64,000 bases of DNA from Halalkalibacter oceani (lineage in GTDB: Bacteria; Bacillota; Bacilli; Bacillales; Bacillaceae_D). Below the pieces are notes generated by a model. It made no database searches. It had not been told where the DNA came from and saw nothing but the letters and a program-made list of their open reading frames with translations. The DNA is taken from assembly GCF_023715705.1 (NCBI RefSeq), contig NZ_JAMBOS010000010.1:62001-126000 (forward strand). The letters are read 5' to 3'. Below, one piece after another: positions 1-7,418 of the stretch. The position numbers were made by a program, and so were the translations under genes. The stretch's first letter is position 1. The number at the start of each line of letters is the position of its first letter.

Positions 1-1
1 G

Positions 2-1042
2 ATTATTATTAAGCAGGCCGGACCGGTGGCGCGCATTTCGGATGAGTTCAAAGTCTCTCCGGATCGCAACCGGATTGAAAGTGATATTTTACGGCTGCAA
101 GGGAAGCTGGCAGAAGGCTTCGTGCCAAAAGTATATCATTATGATCCGATCATGAACTGCTGTGTGATGGAGGATCTGTCTGACTATGAAATTTTAAGAA
201 CAGCATTCTTAAAAAAGAGAACCTTTCCGAAATTCGCTGATCATATTTCCACGTTTTTAGTCAATACTCTCCTGGCGACATCGGATCTTGTGCTCAATCA
301 TAAAGAGAAAAAGGAACTTGTTAAATCGTTTATTAATCCTGAGCTGTGTGAAATCACAGAGGACCTTGTTTATACGGAGCCTTTCTACCCATGCCCGCGC
401 AATGAAGTGTTTGACGGCACACGGGCATTTGTCGAAGAGGAAATTTGGAATGACAAGGCGCTGGCGCTGGAAACGGCGAAGCTTAAGTTCGACTTTATGA
501 CAAATGCCCAGTCGCTTTTACATGGTGATCTGCATACCGGCTCAATCTTCGTCACAGAAACGGAAACGAAGGTGATTGATCCGGAATTCGCCTTTTATGG
601 CCCGGCCGGATATGATATCGGCAATGTGATCGCCAATTTGCTGTTTGCCTATGTCAATGGCCATCATACGCTGATAGATAAAGCGGAGCGTGAGCAGTTT
701 TGCGCTTATATTCTCGAGACGATTGAGCAGACGATAGACTTGTTTAAAGAAAAATTTATCGTCGCCTATAAGCGCGAAGTAACAGAACAGGTCGCGTCCT
801 ACGAAGGGTTTCTTGACTACTATCTTCAAAGAATTATCGAGGACACGGCGGCGGTCTGCGGACTTGAGCTTTGCCGGCGCGTTATCGGACTGGCTAAAGT
901 CAAGGATTTAACGGAAATCAAAGACCGGGAGAGCCGGGCGGAAGCAGAAATCTTCTGTTTAAAAGTTGGAAAGACGCTGATTCTCAACCGGCAACAGTAC
1001 GGCAACGGCCAGGATTTCATCAAAACGATTCTTGAGAGCTGA
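2..1042 (+). CDS. mtnK: 5-methylthioribose kinase, 5'-truncated by window edge
   Basis: Phosphorylates 5-methylthioribose with ATP in the methionine salvage pathway (cytoplasm). The frame is open from base 2, so the start lies outside the window; the internal GTG at 26 is not the true start. About 346 residues are visible. The upstream residues IIIKQAGP resemble the conserved 'LIIKQA' strand of Bacillus MtnK. A choline-kinase-like fold is shown by [10 protein letters not shown] (catalytic loop) and [18 protein letters not shown] (metal-binding DxE-type motif). It is followed after 17 bases by mtnA, the next enzyme of the pathway, so the two form one operon. Any upstream control, such as a SAM riboswitch, would be outside the window. 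Confidence 0.93.
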   Translation: MIIKQAGPVARISDEFKVSPDRNRIESDILRLQGKLAEGFVPKVYHYDPIMNCCVMEDLSDYEILRTAFLKKRTFPKFADHISTFLVNTLLATSDLVLNHKEKKELVKSFINPELCEITEDLVYTEPFYPCPRNEVFDGTRAFVEEEIWNDKALALETAKLKFDFMTNAQSLLHGDLHTGSIFVTETETKVIDPEFAFYGPAGYDIGNVIANLLFAYVNGHHTLIDKAEREQFCAYILETIEQTIDLFKEKFIVAYKREVTEQVASYEGFLDYYLQRIIEDTAAVCGLELCRRVIGLAKVKDLTEIKDRESRAEAEIFCLKVGKTLILNRQQYGNGQDFIKTILES

Positions 1043-1059
1043 AGAAAAGAGGGAAGGAC

Positions 1060-2145
1060 ATGGAGAACATTATCGATATTGTCCAATCCGTCATCTTAAA
1101 TGAGACGGGGGAGGCTGTCGTCATTTTAGATCAGACACTGCTGCCGGCACAGAAGGTCTATCAAACATTGAAAACGCCTGAGGATGTGTGGGAGGCTATC
1201 TACCATTTGAAGGTGAGAGGAGCGCCGGCTATCGGAATTGCGGCGGCGTACGGTGCTTATTTAGGTGCTAAGCAAAGTGGCGCGTCGACATCCGATGAGC
1301 TTTTTGCCGCTTTTGGTAGAGTAAAGGATTACCTCGGCTCCTCACGTCCGACGGCGGTTAATTTGTTTTGGGCGCTTGAACGGCTTGAGAAGCGGCTGGT
1401 GACCGAGATGAAAGCAACAGCGGACGTCGGGCAGCTTGTCGCCGCGCTGAAAGAAGAGGCGGAAACGATTCGCCTGGAAGATGAGCAGGTCTGTGAGGCG
1501 ATTGGGACATATGCTTTATCGTTGCTGAAGCCGGGAGACGGCATTTTGACGCATTGTAACGCCGGCACGATTGCGACGGCGAAATACGGAACGGCGCTTG
1601 CGCCAATTTATTTGGGACAACAGCAGGGGTATCAATTTAAGGTGTACGCCGATGAAACGCGGCCCTTGCTTCAAGGAGCGCGCCTGACGGCCTGGGAACT
1701 GTCAGAAGCCGGGATTGATGTCACCTTAATCTGTGACAATATGGCGTCAATTGTGATGAGTGAAGGCAAGGTTCAGGCGGTGCTAGTCGGTTGTGACCGT
1801 GTTGCGGCTAACGGCGATACGGCTAACAAAATCGGAACCTCGGGTGTGGCGATTCTCGCCCGGCATTACGGCATTCCTTTTTATGTTTGTGCGCCGACTT
1901 CAACGATTGATCTCTCGTGCCAAACAGGAAAGGACATAGTCATTGAAGAACGTGATGCAGCGGAGATTACGACAAAGTGGTACGAAGAGCCGATGGCGCC
2001 GGCCAATGTTAAAACATACAACCCTGCTTTTGATGTCACCGATCACCGTTTAATTACGGCGATTATTACGGAAAAAGGGATTTTACGACCGGACTTTGCC
2101 GAAGGATTAAAGATAGTCATGGCCCAGCCTGAAGCAAAATTGTGA
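1060..2145 (+). CDS. mtnA: methylthioribose-1-phosphate isomerase
   Basis: Converts methylthioribose-1-phosphate to methylthioribulose-1-phosphate, the step after MtnK. The 361-residue protein has the family length. It carries RGAPAIG near residue 50, the catalytic Cys in THCNAGTIATA (about residue 167) and the catalytic Asp in VGCDRVAANGD (about residue 247), all typical of the eIF2B-like MtnA fold. The ATG at 1060 follows a GAGGGAAGG ribosome binding site. The gene is the second of the mtnK-mtnA operon; no further mtn gene follows, because a new promoter and riboswitch begin just downstream. Confidence 0.95.
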   Translation: MENIIDIVQSVILNETGEAVVILDQTLLPAQKVYQTLKTPEDVWEAIYHLKVRGAPAIGIAAAYGAYLGAKQSGASTSDELFAAFGRVKDYLGSSRPTAVNLFWALERLEKRLVTEMKATADVGQLVAALKEEAETIRLEDEQVCEAIGTYALSLLKPGDGILTHCNAGTIATAKYGTALAPIYLGQQQGYQFKVYADETRPLLQGARLTAWELSEAGIDVTLICDNMASIVMSEGKVQAVLVGCDRVAANGDTANKIGTSGVAILARHYGIPFYVCAPTSTIDLSCQTGKDIVIEERDAAEITTKWYEEPMAPANVKTYNPAFDVTDHRLITAIITEKGILRPDFAEGLKIVMAQPEAKL

Positions 2146-2206
2146 AAAAAATAGGAAAAGCAGTGAACAAGTTGTATCAAATGACCAATTCGGGTATGAT
2201 TATGGC

Positions 2207-2212
2207 TATAAT
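2207..2212 (+). promoter_or_regulatory. -10 box of the riboswitch transcript
   Basis: A perfect TATAAT lies about 15 bases upstream of the riboswitch core. No good -35 box is seen at 16-18 bp, so the promoter assignment is moderate. It suggests that the riboswitch starts its own transcript rather than being only the tail of mtnKA. Confidence 0.5.
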
Positions 2213-2226
2213 CGAATACTACCTTA

Positions 2227-2322
2227 TTAAAGGGGAGTAGCTGTACAATAAAGTCGTCATTACGGGATCAGATCCTCGGCTTTATTGGCAACCGGATCAA
2301 GTTGTTAGCCAGACCTTTACCA
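2227..2322 (+). ncRNA. yybP-ykoY (manganese) riboswitch
   Basis: The stretch contains the conserved pieces of the yybP-ykoY aptamer in the right order: TTAAAGGGGAGTAGC at the 5' side, AAGTCGTCA, GGCTTTATTGGCA, and TTAGCCAGACCTTTACC at the 3' side. The 5' TAAAGG pairs with the 3' CCTTTA to close P1. In Bacillus this class binds Mn2+ and is an ON switch. Here the 3' strand of P1 can also pair with a downstream sequence to make a terminator, which gives a simple transcriptional switch. The next long gene encodes a DUF368 membrane protein. Confidence 0.9.
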
Positions 2323-2380
2323 GTAGCCCCGTCTTTCATTCAATGAAAAGGCGTTTGCTTCGATGGTAAGGGTCTTTTTT
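2311..2380 (+). terminator. riboswitch expression-platform terminator
   Basis: AGACCTTTACC (2311-2321), the 3' strand of riboswitch P1, can pair over 11 bp with GGTAAGGGTCT (2365-2375), which runs into six T residues. The pairing is mutually exclusive with P1, so Mn2+ binding would favour read-through. This is inferred from complementarity. Confidence 0.75.
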
Positions 2381-2389
2381 AAAAGGAGG

Positions 2390-2464
2390 ATGATTCGAGA
2401 AGAGATGCTGATCATGGCGCGAAATGGTAGAATGATGATGGAAATCAATAACCTTCGTCGATAA
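2390..2464 (+). CDS. possible short leader ORF (24 codons)
   Basis: A 24-codon frame begins right after an AAAAGGAGG sequence and ends 104 bases before the DUF368 start. The ribosome binding site touches the first ATG; the internal ATG at 2405 has better spacing. The peptide is basic and Met-rich with no recognisable family. It may be a leader peptide or chance. Conservation of the reading frame in relatives would decide. Confidence 0.25.
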   Translation: MIREEMLIMARNGRMMMEINNLRR

Positions 2465-2567
2465 AAAACAGTTTCATTTGATTACAACAGTTTGCTTCCC
2501 GGTCAATTTTACATATGAGATAGTGGACAAAAAGACGGAACCGACCTGTTTAGAAAAGGAGAAATAT

Positions 2568-3398
2568 GTGTTGTTTGAATGGCGTAACATTTTTAAAGGT
2601 ATGACAATGGGGATCTCCGACCTTATTCCCGGAGTAAGTGGCGGAACGATTGCGTTAGTGTTAGGTATTTATCAAAATCTTTTAGCGGCGATTAACGGCC
2701 TTTTCACGAGACAGTGGAAAAAGCATCTCTTGTTTTTACTTCCGCTCGGAATCGGCATTGGCGCAGCGCTCCTCGCTGTCAGCCATCTCGTAGAGTGGCT
2801 GCTGGCCGAATACCCGCAGCCGACCTTTTTCTTTTTTCTTGGTCTTATTATCGGCATCATTCCTAAGCTGTTGCACGATATTGAGTTTAGACGCAGCTTT
2901 ACGCCGGTTCATTATGGCCTGCTGCTGATCGGAGCGTTGATCGTCGGCTTGACGGTTTTTATTAAAGAAGACGAGCTTGCTCCGGTGATGACAGCGTTAA
3001 CGACAGGTGACTATGCGCTTTTATTTTTCGCCGGCTGGCTGGCAAGCTCGGCGATGATTTTACCGGGAATTAGCGGCTCGTTTATTTTTCTACTTTTCGG
3101 CGTTTACCCGACGGTCGTCAATGCGTTATCGACGATCAATTTTCCTGTGATTATTACAGTCGGGGCCGGTATCGCAATCGGCTTAATTGTCACGAGCCGG
3201 TTTATCGCCTGGCTTTTGCGGCAATTCAGGGTAGGGACATATGCGGTTATTATCGGCTTTATCATCGGGTCAATTATCGTGATTTACCCGGGCATCGGCA
3301 CGGATCGCTTTTTGCTGCTGGTCAGTGTGCTGACCTTCCTGATTGGGGCGGGATGCGCTTTCCTTTTGAGCCGGTTTGAACAGAAAAAGCAGTTGTGA
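2568..3398 (+). CDS. DUF368 membrane protein (PopT-type undecaprenyl-phosphate translocase)
   Basis: A 276-residue multi-pass membrane protein of the DUF368 family, whose characterised members (PopT) recycle undecaprenyl phosphate across the membrane for wall synthesis. The family signature GISDLIPGVSGGTIALVLGIY is near the N-terminus and a second repeat, ILPGISGSFIFLLFGVY, is near residue 165, as in this inverted-repeat fold. I chose the GTG at 2568 because AAAAGGAG lies 5 bases upstream and the protein then starts with the family's usual FEWRNIFKGM; the longer frame from 2478 has no ribosome binding site. It lies downstream of the manganese-type riboswitch at 2227-2322. Confidence 0.85.
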   Translation: MLFEWRNIFKGMTMGISDLIPGVSGGTIALVLGIYQNLLAAINGLFTRQWKKHLLFLLPLGIGIGAALLAVSHLVEWLLAEYPQPTFFFFLGLIIGIIPKLLHDIEFRRSFTPVHYGLLLIGALIVGLTVFIKEDELAPVMTALTTGDYALLFFAGWLASSAMILPGISGSFIFLLFGVYPTVVNALSTINFPVIITVGAGIAIGLIVTSRFIAWLLRQFRVGTYAVIIGFIIGSIIVIYPGIGTDRFLLLVSVLTFLIGAGCAFLLSRFEQKKQL

Positions 3399-3449
3399 AT
3401 CGAAACGGTCAGCTGATGGTGACTGACTGATCTTAGCTGGAGGTGTCAA

Positions 3450-4568
3450 GTGGGGAACAATAAGGTGCTTCAGGTCATTGCACGAATGCTCGTTGTTGCT
3501 TTGCTGGTCGTTCTTGGCTGGTTCATCCTGTACTATTTTGTCAAGCTGACCTTTCCGTTTCTCATCGCTGCCGTCTTCGCTTTTTTCATGAATCCGCTCG
3601 TCAATATTCTTGAGAAAAAAACAAGGTTTCCGCGGCCACTTGCTGTTCTGACCGGGATTCTTGTCCTGTTCGGACTGGTTGGCGGCTTGCTGACTTTGAT
3701 CATTATCAAGCTGATTGATGGCTTTCATTATCTATCCCAATTTGTCCCGCAGCAAATCGAAATGATTTCTCGTAATTTGCAAACATATTTTAACGAGCAT
3801 GTCGTTCCTTTGTGGATGAAAGGACTCGGGATCATTGATGAGCTCGATCCGGCTCAGCAGAACGCGATTGAGACGAGCATTCAGCAGCTCGGCGGTCAAT
3901 TTGCCTCGATTCTCGGAAATGCCGGACAGGCGATAGCTAATAGTCTTTCTCATTTAGTCGGCGCGCTGCCACTGACATTGACAGTGTTTTTATTCGTCCT
4001 GCTCGGTTTATATTTTATCAGTAAGGATTGGAACCGGTTGAAGATGTGGCTCAAAGAAAAGCTGCCGATCAGAGCTTCCGGACAGGTTGCCAGCGTCTAC
4101 CGTGATTTAAAAACGAAGCTTGTCGGTTTTTTGACAGCGCAGTTTATTTTAATTAGCATGACTGCTGTCGTCAACTTCATTGGTCTGCTTATTTTAAATA
4201 TTGAACAGGCTTTGACGATCGCTCTCATTCTCGGCCTCGTCGATTTGCTGCCATATTTGGGTACAGGGCTTATTTTAATTCCGTGGGGGATTTACTGTTT
4301 GGTAACGGGGGATTTGTTCCTTGGATTTGGCCTGCTTATTCTGTATACGATTACGATTGTGCTGCGCCAGCTGGCTGAGCCGAAAGTACTTTCCTCAAGC
4401 CTTGGTCTGAATCCGCTGGCGACGCTCGTTTCCCTGTTTGCCGGCTTGCAGCTCTTTGGCTTTATCGGCTTATTTATCGGACCTGTCTTGCTCGTTCTGC
4501 TCGTTTCTTTATACGAGGCCAAGGTTTTTAGCGGCTTATGGCGCTTTATTAGCGGAAATCAGAGTTGA
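3450..4568 (+). CDS. ytvI: YtvI-type AI-2E family membrane protein
   Basis: A 372-residue membrane protein of the AI-2E/UPF0118 transporter family, closest in pattern to Bacillus YtvI, known as a sporulation-associated membrane protein of unknown substrate. About seven to eight hydrophobic segments are visible: two at residues 8-45, one near 60-80, and a C-terminal block from about 170. The conserved FIGPVLLVLLVSLYEA end is present. The GTG start at 3450 follows GGAGGTG. It lies 51 bases after the DUF368 gene on the same strand, so they may be cotranscribed; a strong terminator follows. Confidence 0.8.
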   Translation: MGNNKVLQVIARMLVVALLVVLGWFILYYFVKLTFPFLIAAVFAFFMNPLVNILEKKTRFPRPLAVLTGILVLFGLVGGLLTLIIIKLIDGFHYLSQFVPQQIEMISRNLQTYFNEHVVPLWMKGLGIIDELDPAQQNAIETSIQQLGGQFASILGNAGQAIANSLSHLVGALPLTLTVFLFVLLGLYFISKDWNRLKMWLKEKLPIRASGQVASVYRDLKTKLVGFLTAQFILISMTAVVNFIGLLILNIEQALTIALILGLVDLLPYLGTGLILIPWGIYCLVTGDLFLGFGLLILYTITIVLRQLAEPKVLSSSLGLNPLATLVSLFAGLQLFGFIGLFIGPVLLVLLVSLYEAKVFSGLWRFISGNQS

Positions 4569-4583
4569 AAACAAAGGAAAGCA

Positions 4584-4631
4584 GCCTGTCGACAAAGTCT
4601 CGCAAAAGTGAGACGGTCGACAGGCTTTTTT
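4584..4631 (+). terminator. intrinsic terminator after ytvI
   Basis: GCCTGTCGAC (4584-4593) pairs with GTCGACAGGC (4616-4625), with an inner GTCTC/GAGAC stem, followed by a T run. It ends the DUF368-ytvI transcript. Confidence 0.85.
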
Positions 4632-4639
4632 GGTATGAT

Positions 4640-4945
4640 ATTTGTCACGAACCAGAGCTTCGAACCCACTCCCCGGATCGGGGCACGCTTTCCGCAGGAG
4701 GGCGTTGAACGAACCGGCACGCCGGTGGATGTCAGCCTGCCCTCTCATCCTGCAGAGTCGGCCTTTCATCCCGTCCGCTTTGTGTAGTAGATATGTCCGG
4801 AAGATCAGCTTCTTTCCTATCGGACAACAAATCGAGAAATGTATCGAGAATACATAGCTGCTTCGTCTATTTACCATGCATACCCTGTCTTACCCCAATG
4901 CACCAAGAGTAACCATCATCAAAAGCTGGTTCTACGTCACTCAGA
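4640..4945. repeat. non-coding, GC-rich intergenic element (degenerate)
   Basis: About 300 bases with no convincing gene. Short frames exist on both strands, but their translations are rich in Arg, Ser and Pro and match no family. The stretch around 4680-4780 (CACGCTTTCCGCAGGAGGGCG ... CCTGCAGAGTCGGCCTTTCATCCCG, given here only in part) has the look of dispersed intergenic elements common in Bacillaceae, with GCTTTCCGC and a mirrored CTGCaGaGTCGGCC. The terminal bases before 4951 belong to the end of the next gene's transcript. Assignment as a repeat is by resemblance only. Confidence 0.35.
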
Positions 4946-4950
4946 GCCTC

Positions 4951-6132
4951 TTATGCTTCGACAAAAGCCGGGAGCGGATCGGCAAAGCCCGACCAGTCTA
5001 CGGTCATCTCCTCATCGCGCAAGAGGCATTGGTCAAGAGAATGGCTGACGGCTTCCTCGTCCATGTCAATACCAATGAAAACAAGCTCGGTCATCCGGTC
5101 GCCGTAATCTGAATCCCACTTTTGTAAAAGTTCAGGTTCCTCGCGCAAAACCTCGTTCTGCTCGTCCTCGTCATAAGCGGCAACCCACTTCCCGGCTCCC
5201 TGGATCGTAATTGTCGTGCCTGCTTGTGACAGCAGACCGGCAGTTTCATTTCGGCTGGCGAGCCAAAAAAAGCCCTTTGCTCGTACCACTGCGTCAGGCC
5301 AGTGCTCGAGCCAGTCCATCAGCCGCTCAGGGTGAAAAGGTCGGCGCCTGCGATATACAAAAGAAGAAACGCCGTATTCCTCTGTTTCCGGCGTGTGCTC
5401 CTCGTTTAATTCCTTGATCCAGCCCGCTGACTGACTCGCTTTTTCAAAATCAAATTTCCGGGTATGGAGGATCGAGGACAGCTCGACTTTTCCGTAAGCG
5501 GTCGGGATAATGACGGCCGCGCTATTGCTTTTGCGGATAAAGCCGCTTAGTTCACGCAAATTAGACTCTTCGATGAGATCGGTTTTATTAAGGAGGATCA
5601 CGTCGGCGAATTCGATTTGATCGATAAGCAGGTCGGAAATTTCACGCGTGTCGGTTTCATCTACTCCCTGCCGGCGCTCTTCCAGCGTTTCTCCTGAAAG
5701 ATAATCCTCCCAGAAATGGTGCGCGTCCACGACGGTCACCATCGCATCGAGCGTGCAGCACTTCGTTAAGTCAATTCCCAATTCTTCATCAATATAGGTA
5801 AAGGTTTGTGCAACAGGAATCGGCTCACTTATGCCTGATGACTCAATCACAATATAATCAATCCCGCCCGCCTGGACGAGCCGTTCGACTTCCTGCATCA
5901 GGTCTTCCCGCAAAGTACAGCAAATACAGCCGTTTTGCAATTCAACGAGCTTTTCCTCTGTCCTGGAAAAGTGACTCTTTTTGACCTGCATCGCGTCAAT
6001 ATTGATCTCGCTCATGTCGTTGACAATCACGGCGACCTTCAACCCTTCACAATTGGTTAAAATATGTTGCAAAAGTGTTGTTTTTCCGGCACCTAAATAA
6101 CCGCTTAATACGGTGACAGGAACTTTGTTCAT
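4951..6132 (-). CDS. CobW/P47K-family GTPase metallochaperone (ZagA/YciC-like)
   Basis: A 393-residue G3E-family GTPase predicted to deliver zinc (or another metal) to client proteins. Visible motifs are the Walker A GYLGAGKTT at residues 10-18, the metal-binding CxCC in NGCICCTLREDL near residue 70, ESSGISEP (Walker B/G3E region), LLNKTDL (guanine specificity), and a C-terminal CobW_C domain with RRRRPFHPERL. The ATG at 6132 follows GGAGGAAT; the upstream extension to 6252 has no ribosome binding site. It lies downstream of a Zur-box-controlled rpsN paralogue on the same strand, which fits a zinc-starvation role like Bacillus ZagA; a palindromic element separates them. Confidence 0.85.
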   Translation of the reverse strand: MNKVPVTVLSGYLGAGKTTLLQHILTNCEGLKVAVIVNDMSEINIDAMQVKKSHFSRTEEKLVELQNGCICCTLREDLMQEVERLVQAGGIDYIVIESSGISEPIPVAQTFTYIDEELGIDLTKCCTLDAMVTVVDAHHFWEDYLSGETLEERRQGVDETDTREISDLLIDQIEFADVILLNKTDLIEESNLRELSGFIRKSNSAAVIIPTAYGKVELSSILHTRKFDFEKASQSAGWIKELNEEHTPETEEYGVSSFVYRRRRPFHPERLMDWLEHWPDAVVRAKGFFWLASRNETAGLLSQAGTTITIQGAGKWVAAYDEDEQNEVLREEPELLQKWDSDYGDRMTELVFIGIDMDEEAVSHSLDQCLLRDEEMTVDWSGFADPLPAFVEA

Positions 6133-6169
6133 CTTGTATATTCCTCCTTTAAGGGAAGAGGTCGGGAAA

Positions 6170-6403
6170 AAAGTATCTAAACTACTTGGATATCCGAACA
6201 AAGGACAGCAAGACTCAGTTGCACTGCTTCTGAAATAGACTTCGCTTTCCACGGGAAGCTGGTGAGGCCTTCTCGGGCTACTGAAAAAACATGAGCTCCT
6301 TTTTTAGAAGCCATTCTTTCTTCTTCGAGTACCTTTCTTAGGAGGCAACGTCTATTTCATCCGCTACGTTGGTGCTTTGTTCGGTATTGCAGTTGGATAC
6401 TTT
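6170..6403. repeat. interrupted palindromic intergenic element
   Basis: AAAGTATC (6170-6177) and GATACTTT (6396-6403) form the ends, CCGAACAA is mirrored by TTGTTCGG further in, and GAAATAGAC (6232-6240) is mirrored exactly by GTCTATTTC (6350-6358). The centre holds CGCTTTCCACGGG and GCCTTCTCGGGCT, a motif type found in dispersed Bacillaceae intergenic elements. It can fold as one long hairpin and sits between rpsN and the CobW gene. No coding sequence is evident in it. Confidence 0.5.
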
Positions 6404-6468
6404 CGTTATCTTCCTCCTCTAGGCCATTTCTCTTTTGGCGATCCATGGCTTTGTCCGACTCAAACTTT

Positions 6469-6738
6469 TTACCAGCTCGATTTCTTCACACCCGGAACCT
6501 GCCCTTTATGTGCCAGCTCGCGAAAGGCAATCCGTGACAGTTTAAATTTACGAAGTACGCCACGCGGTCTGCCGGTTAACTCGCATCTCCGCGTTAAACG
6601 GCTTGGGGCAGAATCGCGTGGTAGCTTGCTGAGTGCCACGTAATCTCCTTTTTCTTTTAATTCTCTGCGCTTTTCGGCATAACGGGCCACGAGTTCCTGA
6701 CGTTTCTTTTCTTTTGCAATCTTTGATTTCTTTGCCAT
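6469..6738 (-). CDS. rpsN: zinc-independent 30S ribosomal protein S14 paralogue
   Basis: An 89-residue S14 of the longer, cysteine-free type ([14 protein letters not shown] start; [25 protein letters not shown] near the C-terminus). The CxxC pairs of the zinc-containing 61-residue S14 are absent, leaving one Cys. In Bacillus the corresponding paralogue (YhzA) replaces zinc-S14 when zinc is scarce. The ATG at 6738 follows AGGAAGGTGG. A Zur box and a matching promoter are immediately upstream. The CobW-family gene follows on the same strand 337 bases downstream. Confidence 0.92.
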   Translation of the reverse strand: MAKKSKIAKEKKRQELVARYAEKRRELKEKGDYVALSKLPRDSAPSRLTRRCELTGRPRGVLRKFKLSRIAFRELAHKGQVPGVKKSSW

Positions 6739-6759
6739 AAGTACCACCTTCCTGTTTGT

Positions 6760-6781
6760 AAAACGAAATGATTACGATTTA
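6760..6781 (-). promoter_or_regulatory. Zur box upstream of rpsN
   Basis: Read on the minus strand the site is TAAATCGTAATcATTTCGTTTT, which agrees with the Bacillus Zur consensus AAATCGTAATnATTACGATTT at nearly all positions. It lies directly downstream of the -10 box and 21 bases upstream of the rpsN start, so bound Zur would block initiation when zinc is plentiful. Confidence 0.85.
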
Positions 6782-6782
6782 T

Positions 6783-6811
6783 ATCATAGTCGATTCGCGC
6801 GGGAAAGTAAA
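6783..6811 (-). promoter_or_regulatory. sigma-A promoter of rpsN
   Basis: On the minus strand TTTACT (6811-6806), 17 bp, TATGAT (6788-6783). The Zur box starts right after the -10 box. Confidence 0.65.
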
Positions 6812-6841
6812 GGATGGTGTTTGCATCAAGGAGGAGAATCA

Positions 6842-6871
6842 TTGACAGCATCGTTAGATTAAGGATATTAT
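6842..6871 (+). promoter_or_regulatory. sigma-A promoter of the Rrf2 gene
   Basis: TTGACA (6842-6847), 18 bp spacer, TATTAT (6866-6871), about 40 bases before the chosen start of the regulator. Confidence 0.65.
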
Positions 6872-6912
6872 AGACTTGTTGAATCTGTAATGTGAAATCA
6901 GGTGGTGAGAAG

Positions 6913-7353
6913 GTGAAATATTCAAAGGCAACAAATTACGCGCTCCATACAATTGTTTATTTGGCACTATTGCCTTCCGGAAAAACGATCGGTGTCAAGC
7001 CATTGGCCGAGGTGCAGCGCGTGTCACCGAGCTATTTGTCAAAAGTGTTGACGACATTGGTGAAGGGTGGATTCATTGAATCGGTGACTGGAGTGAACGG
7101 CGGCTATCGCTTAATTAAGGATAGTAAGCAGGTCGCGTTTTTAGACATCATTCAGGCCATTGAGGGAAGTAATTCGATGTTCAATTGCCATGTTGAGCAT
7201 CGGCCGGGGGAGCGCGAAGGCTGTTTGATCGAGGCAGTTATGAATGAAGCCGAACAGAAAATGGAAGAACATTTACGCAGCCGGACGATTGAAGATATTG
7301 TGAAGAAGGTTGATCAAAGTATGGTCGACTCGCTGCATGCAGTTGTTCAGTAA
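6913..7353 (+). CDS. Rrf2-family transcriptional regulator
   Basis: A 146-residue winged-helix repressor of the Rrf2 family. It begins with the family's typical KYSKATNYALHTIVYLA and has a helix-turn-helix at VSPSYLSKVLTTLVKGG followed by the wing GVNGGYRL. Only two Cys are in the usual sensing loop (FNCHVEHRPGEREGC), so a three-Cys iron-sulphur cluster as in IscR/NsrR is unlikely; thiol or redox sensing is possible. I chose GTG at 6913 (AGGTGG upstream) over ATG at 6892, which has no ribosome binding site. It probably regulates the adjacent oxidoreductase, whose leader contains a palindrome. Confidence 0.85.
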   Translation: MKYSKATNYALHTIVYLALLPSGKTIGVKPLAEVQRVSPSYLSKVLTTLVKGGFIESVTGVNGGYRLIKDSKQVAFLDIIQAIEGSNSMFNCHVEHRPGEREGCLIEAVMNEAEQKMEEHLRSRTIEDIVKKVDQSMVDSLHAVVQ

Positions 7354-7368
7354 TTTTTTTAAATTAAT

Positions 7369-7398
7369 TATAGATTTAAGAAGTCTTTAATATCTATA
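7369..7398 (+). promoter_or_regulatory. palindromic candidate operator
   Basis: TATAGAT (7369-7375) and ATCTATA (7392-7398) are perfect inverted repeats around a nearly symmetric TTAAGA..TCTTTAA core. The AT-rich palindrome lies between the Rrf2 gene and the oxidoreductase, overlapping the latter's leader, and may be the Rrf2 operator. Confidence 0.5.
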
Positions 7399-7418
7399 AA
7401 GGGAATGGAGTGGATGAT

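Noticed and set aside
4536-4877. Leftward and rightward frames between ytvI and the CobW gene
   Set aside because: Arg/Ser/Pro-rich translations typical of shadows over GC-rich non-coding DNA; they also run over the ytvI terminator.
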